NCBI GenBank assembly: GCA_964463245.1
Contig: CAYXBU010000052.1
Location: forward strand, 1-14,362
Direction of reading: 5' to 3'
DNA from: CAMEON01 sp964463245
GTDB lineage: Bacteria; Bacillota; Clostridia; Oscillospirales; CAG-272
DNA: 14,362 bases
Below are positions 5,602-11,999 of this stretch, piece after piece. Made by a program: the position numbers and the translations under genes. How positions within the stretch are numbered: the first letter of the stretch is position 1; each line of letters begins with the position of its first letter. The notes beneath the pieces were generated by a model. It did no database searches, had not been told where the DNA came from, and worked only from the letters and a program-made list of their open reading frames with translations.

Positions 5602-5629
5602 TCCCCTGCCGTGTCCCTCTAATGCATTT

Positions 5630-5666
5630 CCCCCTGCCGAACCATCCGGTGCGGCGGGGGCTTTTT
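5630..5666 (+). terminator. Intrinsic terminator after the RiPP-like gene block
   Basis: CCCCC-T-GCCG (5630-5639) pairs with CGGC-GGGGG (5652-5660), with a single bulged T and an inner ACC/GGT stem, and is followed by CTTTTT. It ends transcription after the nucleosidase gene and separates the cluster from the surface-protein block. Confidence 0.9.
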
Positions 5667-5771
5667 GTCGTGTCGGGGGGCGTGTGCGGTCAATGTGTGC
5701 AAAGAGTGATGGTCAAATTTGGGTATTGTGCCGAAAGTCACGGTGATTATGAAAAACAGCAAAAAAACCTG

Positions 5772-5800
5772 TTGACAAAACCGCCATTTTGGTATAAAAT
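5772..5800 (+). promoter_or_regulatory. Sigma-A promoter of the surface-protein block
   Basis: Consensus -35 TTGACA (5772-5777), 17-base spacer, -10 TAAAAT (5795-5800) preceded by TGGTA. Transcription should begin near 5807, giving a ~90-base leader before the first surface protein. The AT-rich upstream run (AAAAAACAGCAAAAAAACC-like) may act as an UP element. The stretch 5667-5771 otherwise shows nothing. Confidence 0.85.
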
Positions 5801-5812
5801 GAAAGTACATAC

Positions 5813-5867
5813 GGTGGGGGAGTTCCCCTACCGCAGGGCGTTCGTACAGGCAGTGCCTGTCGGACGC
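5813..5867 (+). promoter_or_regulatory. Structured 5' leader: two consecutive hairpins
   Basis: Hairpin 1 is CGGTGGGGG-AGTT-class (5813-5834): CGGT/ACCG, one G-T wobble, GGGG/CCCC. Hairpin 2 (5838-5867) pairs GCGTTCG with CGGACGC and ACAGGC with GCCTGT around the loop AGT, with a bulged T. Both sit between the predicted transcription start and the AAAGGAG at 5883-5889. There is no T-tract after hairpin 2, so a stabilising or translation-tuning leader is more likely than an attenuator. I do not recognise a known riboswitch class. Confidence 0.6.
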
Positions 5868-5896
5868 TACACTTACTTCTGCAAAGGAGAATCACC

Positions 5897-8800
5897 ATGA
5901 AGAGATCCATTCGCGTACTGGCTATGATCCTGCTGGTGGCTATGGTCGCGGGTATGCTCCCGACCTTCGTCATCGCAGAGGAGGCCACCAAGGGGATCAC
6001 CCTTGAGAAGGACACCTACGAGGTCGGCGAGGACATCATCGTCAACGCCGTGGGCACCGGCAAGGACTGGGTCGGTCTGTACCTCAAGGACGACAAGATC
6101 GGCTCGGCCGCTGACGGCGGCGCGGCTGCCATCCATTGGTACTACGCCGAGCAGCATCCGACTCTTGAGATCAAGAAGGCCGATCAGTATTCCGGCAGAA
6201 CCGACTTCGCGGACATTCCCGTAGGCGAGTATAAGATCGTCCTTCTGGAGAATGACGGCTACAACATTCTGGACGAGAAGTACATCACCGTCGTTCCCAG
6301 CTCCAACCCCAATGTATATGAGGACGAGCAGACCATCGAGCTGGCCGGCGGGCAGTCAGCTGCCTTCGCGCCGCACGCAGCCGAGCAAAGTTTTGCCGTT
6401 CGGTATAATGTCGGCTCGAATCGCCGTCTGTCCTCGGTGAACATCTTCTCGCTGGCTACCTACTCTGCTCCCTGTCAGCAGATCAGCTACCGCATCTATC
6501 AGTGGAACAGCGACTACGACACCACCGTGGCGGGCAAGGCTCTCTTCACGCTGGTGGAGAAGGATCACCCCGACAACGCGGCAGTTGCCGTCCCGATCCC
6601 CTGCGAGCTGAACCTGACCGGTGATCTCCTGTTCGTCATGACCTGTGACCAGGCTGAGACCGGCATTACCCCGTGGCAGGCAAGTAACATCAATGTCGAG
6701 GATGTGACCTTCTTTGACAACGGTGTTGAGGGTCCCGCTTTCTGCATCAGCGTCAAGACCGCCAAGGCTCTGCCCAAGATGGATCCCACCTACATCATCG
6801 ATTTCACCGGCTTCTGCGAGGATGTGGATGCGACCTTCGGCTTCAACGAGAAGGTCGGCAACAACGTGGAGTACAGCAAGTCGTTGGTGAACGGTTATGT
6901 CACCTTCAAGGCTCCCAAGAAGGATCCCTATGTCTGGATCCGCAACGGCAGCGCGGTCAAGGGTCTGTATGACATTCCCGCATCCGACCTCTCCTATGTG
7001 GTCGTGAAGTACCGCACCAACTATGACGATCCCACCGGTGAGGGCAACAAGAACACCGGCATCAACCTCTACACCAAGGTCAAGGAGGGTGACTCCGAGA
7101 CAGGTTGGAAGTCCGCCGCCGCTGACACCATCAACGATGCCATGTGGCACACCGTCGTGGTCGACGGCTCCGCACAGTGGGGCGCATACGACGCACCCCT
7201 GACCCTGTTCCGTCTTGATCCGATGGAGGCCTCCAATGGCGACGGCATCATCGGCAAGGAAGCCGACATTGCCTATATCGCCTTCTTCCAGAACAAGGCG
7301 GCCGCTGAGACATATGCCGCCGCTGAGGAGAAGAAGGTCGCCGCCAAGGGCGAGCTGAACTGGGGCGATCCCGCCATCCTGTGCCTGGGCGGCGAGTACT
7401 ACACAGCCGCTACCGTGCAGGTGCTGGGCGAGGATGCCAACATCAACAGCTTCCGTCTGCTGAACGAGAACAACAAGGACACCGGTCTGACCGTGATCAC
7501 CACCGATGATGGTCGCAAGGTCGCCGTGGATTACCTGATCCCGCTGACCTACCAGGATCCGCTGGACGGCGCACTGGAGATCGACGGCAAGAAGTACACC
7601 TACGAGCAGAAGATCCCGGTCTCCATGCAGTACAAGACGGTCGATCCTGAGGACAACTCCAAGGCCTCCGAGGATCACATTGCCGTTCCGTCTGTGGCCG
7701 CTATGTCTCCCGATTCCATGCTCATCAACGGCAAGATCGTCAAGGACGGCTCCGCCCACGACTACATCAGCAAGACCCTGGGCGGCAAGATCCGTGACAC
7801 GAGCTGCGCTTACGAGAGCGTCGGCTTCCGCGGCTGGGCAAAGACCGGCGAGGATGAGGCTGTCGCCATCACCCACTACGGCTACGCCCTCAACGACGGC
7901 GAGATCGTCTGGGACGAGTCCTTCGTGAAGGATGGCTCGGATGTTAAGTCGATTGTGGGTGGTAACGTGACCCGCTATGTCATCACCATCGATATGGCCA
8001 CCGTCTCGGAGGGCTGGCACTATGTCTACCTGTTCGCCAAGGATGCCTCCGGCTCTGTCTACCGCCTGAATGTCTGGGGCGACTTCCAGATCATCAAGGG
8101 CGGCGAGCTGGTTCCGGATCACTATGCGGACAACAACGGCAACAGCTACCCGCTGGATTCCCTCCTCTACACCGAGGGCGAGCAGGTCTACGCTCTGCAG
8201 GGTGCCGTGGATGTGACGAACGGCATCGTGTCGAACGGCTACGATTACGACAATGTCAAGGAGACCTTCGTCCTGGATATCGCTACCAAGACCGAGAGCT
8301 CCAACCGCAACCAGGAGCTGGCGAACACCGACCCGCTGACCCACTTTGAGAACGCCGGCTACAACGAGGGTCCCGAGATGATCGCCCTGTACGGCGACCG
8401 CGACTATGCCAAGTTCGACAACATCGACTTCAGCAAGTACCAGAGATGCGAGATCATCATCGGTACCGACACTCAGGTGTCTGCCAACATCGCCGTGGGC
8501 TTTGTCACGGATAAGGCCAACATCTACGGTCAGGACATCAACAACATGAACCTGAACTCCAACATCGCCTATGGCATCGCAGGTCCCGCCTCCGAGGGCG
8601 AACCGAACCTGTCGGGTCACGGCTCCGGCGCGGGCTGGAACTCCACCGAGAGACGGATCGTGATCGATCTGGAGAATGTGGACTACAACGGTCCTGCCTA
8701 CATGAGCATTTCCACCACCGGCGGCAGCATCACCATCATTGCAAAGGTCACCTTCTACGCCTACGAGGAGGACATCGTCAGAGGTAAGTACACCTACGAC

Positions 8801-9826
8801 ACCGAGGTCTCCTATGTGGCGGCTCCCAAGGTACCGGTGGATCCCGCCGAAGTCGTTCCCGTGTACATTCTGGACGGCGAGGGTCTGAACCCCACCAGCG
8901 ACCAGATGCGTACCGATTCCACCGCATACGACTATGAGAAGGGATACATCCGCTACACGGCTATCGGCGGCGACCCCAACTCCGGTGCTTCCCAGATCCC
9001 TGCCGGCACCACCGTTGCTCCCTTCATGGTCATCAAGTACCGCACCGAGGTGAATTGTAAGGGTGAGCTGTTCACCGGTACCGGCACGGGTGCTACCGGC
9101 GGCTCCAACGTTCCGTTCCCGTCGGCCTACATCGCAGACGGCGAGTGGCACTACATGGTGGTAGACCTGCGCGCGTCGGGTGACTACGATGCCACCACCA
9201 ATGTCATCAACCACTTCCGTAACGACTACGTACAGGGCAACGGCGAGTGGATCGAGATCGAGTATTACGCCTTCTTCGACAGCTACGACAAGGCCGACTA
9301 CTACGGCGCGCATGATCTGCACGTGCCGCCTCAGCCTCCCAAGACCTTCAAGGCCACCTTTGTGGACGAGGACGGCACCGTGATCAAGGAGATCGAGTTC
9401 AAGGAAGGCACCACCAAGCTGACCGGTATTCCGAAGCCGCCCACCAAGGAAGGCTACACCTCCAAGTGGGAGAGCTACACGCTGGCAGATGCGGACATCA
9501 TCATCAAGGTCATCTACACCGCAAAGACCACCGAGACCGAGCCGGCTACCGAGCCTGACACTGAGCCGACTACCGAGCCTGCAACCGAGCCGGCTACCGA
9601 GCCTGCGACCGAGCCGGCTACCGAGCCTGTGACCGAGCCCGAGACCGAGCTGACCACCGATCCCGCTACCGAGGCTGACACCAAGGTTGAGTCGGCAACC
9701 GGGGTTGACGCTACCGATGCCAATGCCGAGGATGACGGTTGCGCTTCCGTCGTGGTTGCCTCCGGTGCCGCTGTCCTGATGGCGGCTGTGGCGGCTGCCG
9801 TGGTTCTTCGCAAGAAGAAGGACTGA
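5897..9826 (+). CDS. Large modular secreted surface protein with C-terminal membrane anchor, 1309 aa
   Basis: Exported protein. Residues 1-27 form a signal peptide (MKRSIR, hydrophobic core, cleavage near FVIA). Next comes an Ig-like domain (about 30-134, TLEKDTYEVGEDIIV ... YITVVP), a beta-rich region (135-294), and a module I call C (about 296-475, ending in WHTVVVDGSAQWG and IAYIAFF). These are followed by a linker region, module A (about 594-739, GFRGWAKTGEDEAV ... YVYLFAKDASG), module B (740-964) and a second copy of module C (about 986-1135, EWHYMVVDLRASGDY). A B-repeat-like segment (about 1147-1211, VDEDGTVIKEIEF ... PPTKEGYTSKW) leads into a Thr-Glu-Pro linker (1211-1265). The tail is Gly1281-Cys1282-Ala-Ser, a hydrophobic helix and RKKKD. 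No LPXTG and no catalytic motif is visible. Start fixed by AAAGGAG at 5883-5889. It probably binds glycans or host/cell-surface polymers, but this is inference. Confidence 0.85.
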   Translation: MKRSIRVLAMILLVAMVAGMLPTFVIAEEATKGITLEKDTYEVGEDIIVNAVGTGKDWVGLYLKDDKIGSAADGGAAAIHWYYAEQHPTLEIKKADQYSGRTDFADIPVGEYKIVLLENDGYNILDEKYITVVPSSNPNVYEDEQTIELAGGQSAAFAPHAAEQSFAVRYNVGSNRRLSSVNIFSLATYSAPCQQISYRIYQWNSDYDTTVAGKALFTLVEKDHPDNAAVAVPIPCELNLTGDLLFVMTCDQAETGITPWQASNINVEDVTFFDNGVEGPAFCISVKTAKALPKMDPTYIIDFTGFCEDVDATFGFNEKVGNNVEYSKSLVNGYVTFKAPKKDPYVWIRNGSAVKGLYDIPASDLSYVVVKYRTNYDDPTGEGNKNTGINLYTKVKEGDSETGWKSAAADTINDAMWHTVVVDGSAQWGAYDAPLTLFRLDPMEASNGDGIIGKEADIAYIAFFQNKAAAETYAAAEEKKVAAKGELNWGDPAILCLGGEYYTAATVQVLGEDANINSFRLLNENNKDTGLTVITTDDGRKVAVDYLIPLTYQDPLDGALEIDGKKYTYEQKIPVSMQYKTVDPEDNSKASEDHIAVPSVAAMSPDSMLINGKIVKDGSAHDYISKTLGGKIRDTSCAYESVGFRGWAKTGEDEAVAITHYGYALNDGEIVWDESFVKDGSDVKSIVGGNVTRYVITIDMATVSEGWHYVYLFAKDASGSVYRLNVWGDFQIIKGGELVPDHYADNNGNSYPLDSLLYTEGEQVYALQGAVDVTNGIVSNGYDYDNVKETFVLDIATKTESSNRNQELANTDPLTHFENAGYNEGPEMIALYGDRDYAKFDNIDFSKYQRCEIIIGTDTQVSANIAVGFVTDKANIYGQDINNMNLNSNIAYGIAGPASEGEPNLSGHGSGAGWNSTERRIVIDLENVDYNGPAYMSISTTGGSITIIAKVTFYAYEEDIVRGKYTYDTEVSYVAAPKVPVDPAEVVPVYILDGEGLNPTSDQMRTDSTAYDYEKGYIRYTAIGGDPNSGASQIPAGTTVAPFMVIKYRTEVNCKGELFTGTGTGATGGSNVPFPSAYIADGEWHYMVVDLRASGDYDATTNVINHFRNDYVQGNGEWIEIEYYAFFDSYDKADYYGAHDLHVPPQPPKTFKATFVDEDGTVIKEIEFKEGTTKLTGIPKPPTKEGYTSKWESYTLADADIIIKVIYTAKTTETEPATEPDTEPTTEPATEPATEPATEPATEPVTEPETELTTDPATEADTKVESATGVDATDANAEDDGCASVVVASGAAVLMAAVAAAVVLRKKKD
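9530..9670 (+). repeat. Degenerate Thr-Glu-Pro tandem repeat tract
   Basis: About ten units of an ACCGAGCC-G/T-G/A-C-type 12-base repeat encode TEPATEPATEP-like sequence, forming an extended, wall-spanning linker. Near-identical units (ACCGAGCCGGCT alternating with ACCGAGCCTGCG) make this tract prone to slippage, with length changes in multiples of 12 or 24 bases that keep the frame. Confidence 0.75.
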
Positions 9827-9871
9827 GCGGAAACGGTAACGCGAAACGATATTCCAAAAAGTGACCCAATA

Positions 9872-9901
9872 GGCGGTAGCCGCAGGCTCTGCGGCTCCGC
9901 C
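9872..9901 (+). repeat. Strong intergenic hairpin, no T-tract
   Basis: GGCGG-T-AGCCGCAG-GCT-CTGCGGCT-CCGCC: 5-bp and 8-bp perfect stems interrupted by one bulged T. It lacks a following T-run, so it looks like a REP-type or mRNA-stabilising hairpin between the first and second surface-protein genes. Confidence 0.6.
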
Positions 9902-9928
9902 CTGAGCCGGGGCACCTACCCATAGTGT

Positions 9929-9973
9929 CCCGAGGGGGACTGCCGCGCTACTTGCGGCGGTTCCCCTTTCGGG
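9929..9973 (+). terminator. Long hairpin upstream of second surface gene; possible attenuator
   Basis: A 13-bp stem (9934-9946 with 9954-9966, two G-T wobbles) is extended by CCCGA (9929-9933) pairing with TCGGG (9969-9973). Only TTT lies on the 3' side, so termination would be weak. It could lower expression of the downstream pair relative to the first surface gene. Confidence 0.5.
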
Positions 9974-10004
9974 CTGAAATGGCTGAGTGAAAGGAGCTGC
10001 TCCC

Positions 10005-11960
10005 GTGAACCTGACCCGATCCAAACCCGTCGGCCTGACGGCACTTGTCCTGCTGTTTGCGCTGTGCATACAGATGGCGGCGATGTTGCCTGTTTCCGCC
10101 GCCTCGACACGGGAAGAAGCACCTGCCTACCGTTTCAACATCGACCAATTCAGCGGCGGGGAGTCCCCGGGCGGCGGTGACCGCCTGCTGGTCAGCCGAG
10201 ACTGGGTGTTCAAGGCCGGTGAGACTGTAAAGATCGCCGGTTGGCTGGCGACCGAGGCGGGGATCGAGAGCTACCGCTACGCCTTTGTCCCGGTCGGGGA
10301 CACCGGTTCGGTCGGTTCGGTGGAGTGGAAGACCCCCGAGAGCTTGACCATCGCCGCCCGCCCCGACCTGACAAAGGCGGGTATCCCCTATGAGACGGGG
10401 CACAACACGGCGGGCTTCTCGTTCGAATTCAAGACCCCCGTCGGCGCGGACGGGATATATGACTTTTACCTGCGGGGGGTGACGAAGAGCGGCGGCTACT
10501 GCGACCTGCTGGTGACCCTCCATGTGACGGTCGGCGACCCGGATGCCGATGACGGGGAGACCCGCGTGGTCAACCTCACCCGCGTGGCGCGGGAGATACA
10601 GGGCATGGCGGGGCTGAGCGCGAGCACGAGCGGCGTGACCCTGTCCGCCGAGGGTGTCCTTCCGCTGGGGATGATCAATCTGACTGCCTTTGAGCAGGTC
10701 AGCATCACCTATACCCTCGCCTCTGACATTACGACCGAGCAGGACGGCCGCACCGCCGCACTGGGCTTCAAGCAGACAGCGGCTGTGGGCGCATCGGACG
10801 CCATCGCGCCGACACCCTATCGCGCCGAAGACGGCTTATACGACCTGCGGGACAACCTGATCTTAGGGCGGCTGAGCGGCGGTCGCGGGACACATACCCT
10901 GACCTTCGACTTGACCGAGGTGGGGGGCTACGGCGGGCTGTACCTGTCGGGTTACCTGCTCGGGCAGGACAGTGTGACCGTGACCGACATCACTTTTACC
11001 TATCGCGGCAAGACCGAGAGCCGCACCGCCGCCCGCATCCTCTGTTCGGGGGAGCTGTCCCCCTACTTCAGCGGCTACAACTGCGTGACCACCGAGACCG
11101 TGTCGGATCCTGCGCTGGGGGATGTCCTGCGCATAGAGGTCTCGGAGGACACCAACGACCCCTATGTCTACTTCAACGCCGAATCACTCCTTCAGGACTA
11201 CGGCCTGCGCATGAACGCCGATGAGTACTGCTACATGGTGGTGCTGGCGCGGGCGCGCAAGGGCAATGCCAAGGATCACATGACCTTTTACCTCTGCGCG
11301 GGGGACATCAGCAGCCCTACCGAGAAATGCACCACGAGCCTGAAGCTCAATGCCGACGGGCAGTGGCACTACTACCTCATTGACCTCGCATCGACCGATA
11401 CCTGGGCGGGGATCATCCACGGCTGGCGATTCGACATGATCAATGGGCAGACTGCGGCAGGGGACTGGGTGGACTACGCCTCGGTGCAGCTGTTCCGCAC
11501 CCGCGAGGCGGCGGCCGCCATGACGGCGGGGGATCCGCTCAAGCCCGACAGCGTGTTCCACGCGGGGGGCGAGCTTGTCCTGCGGGACGACCGCGAGGAG
11601 AAGGATGCCGTCGGGACGACCGAGCCATTCCTGCCTGCAAAGGAGGATATCTATCAGCCGCCCGTAACAGAGACCGAGACAGACACCGAGACCGCCACGG
11701 ATCCCACGACCGACACCGAGCCTATCACCACCCCCGACACGGGTAGCGAGACCACCTCGGCTACGACCCCCGAAACGGCTCCTGAGACCGACATACTCCC
11801 CGAGAGTACTTCCGAGACCGATCCCGACACGGCGGCTGCCTCGGGCGGCTGTGGCTCTGCCCTTGCGTGCGCGGGACTGTGGCTCGCCTGTCCGTCGGCA
11901 CTGCTCCTCTGCGGGGGATGGTGCAGGTCACGGCGGTCACGGAGAGAACGGCATATCTGA
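10005..11960 (+). CDS. Secreted anchored surface protein, condensed paralogue of the preceding one, 651 aa
   Basis: GTG 10005 is preferred over the in-frame GTG at 9987 because AAAGGAG (9990-9996) lies between them at the right distance. Residues 1-33 form a signal peptide (core LTALVLLFALCIQMAAML, cleavage near VSAA). The order of modules matches the C-terminal half of the preceding protein: module A (about 38-178, IAGWLATEAGIESYRYAF ... YDFYLRGVTKSGGY), module B (186-343), module C (about 346-505, DTNDPYVYF ... GQWHYYLIDLASTDTW). A Thr/Glu/Asp/Pro linker (552-610) follows, then Gly615-Cys616-Gly-Ser, a hydrophobic segment rich in Leu and Cys, and the basic tail RSRRSRRERHI. It lacks the N-terminal Ig-like domain. 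No enzyme motif is visible. Probably co-transcribed with the next gene, 39 bases downstream. Its codons are more GC-rich than those of its larger paralogue. Confidence 0.82.
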   Translation: MNLTRSKPVGLTALVLLFALCIQMAAMLPVSAASTREEAPAYRFNIDQFSGGESPGGGDRLLVSRDWVFKAGETVKIAGWLATEAGIESYRYAFVPVGDTGSVGSVEWKTPESLTIAARPDLTKAGIPYETGHNTAGFSFEFKTPVGADGIYDFYLRGVTKSGGYCDLLVTLHVTVGDPDADDGETRVVNLTRVAREIQGMAGLSASTSGVTLSAEGVLPLGMINLTAFEQVSITYTLASDITTEQDGRTAALGFKQTAAVGASDAIAPTPYRAEDGLYDLRDNLILGRLSGGRGTHTLTFDLTEVGGYGGLYLSGYLLGQDSVTVTDITFTYRGKTESRTAARILCSGELSPYFSGYNCVTTETVSDPALGDVLRIEVSEDTNDPYVYFNAESLLQDYGLRMNADEYCYMVVLARARKGNAKDHMTFYLCAGDISSPTEKCTTSLKLNADGQWHYYLIDLASTDTWAGIIHGWRFDMINGQTAAGDWVDYASVQLFRTREAAAAMTAGDPLKPDSVFHAGGELVLRDDREEKDAVGTTEPFLPAKEDIYQPPVTETETDTETATDPTTDTEPITTPDTGSETTSATTPETAPETDILPESTSETDPDTAAASGGCGSALACAGLWLACPSALLLCGGWCRSRRSRRERHI

Positions 11961-11999
11961 TCGACAAGATCATTCAGAATGAAAGAAGGAAAGAAGACC

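Noticed and set aside
5598..5900. 100-codon ORF across the terminator, promoter and leader
   Set aside because: It spans a terminator and a consensus promoter, and has no ribosome binding site. It is noncoding by context.
6356..10069. Very long open frame on the minus strand (over 1200 codons) opposite the first surface gene
   Set aside because: It is a shadow of strong codon bias on the plus strand. It has no ribosome binding site, low-complexity Gly/Val/Asp/His/Leu composition, and the plus strand encodes clear signal peptide, domains and anchor.
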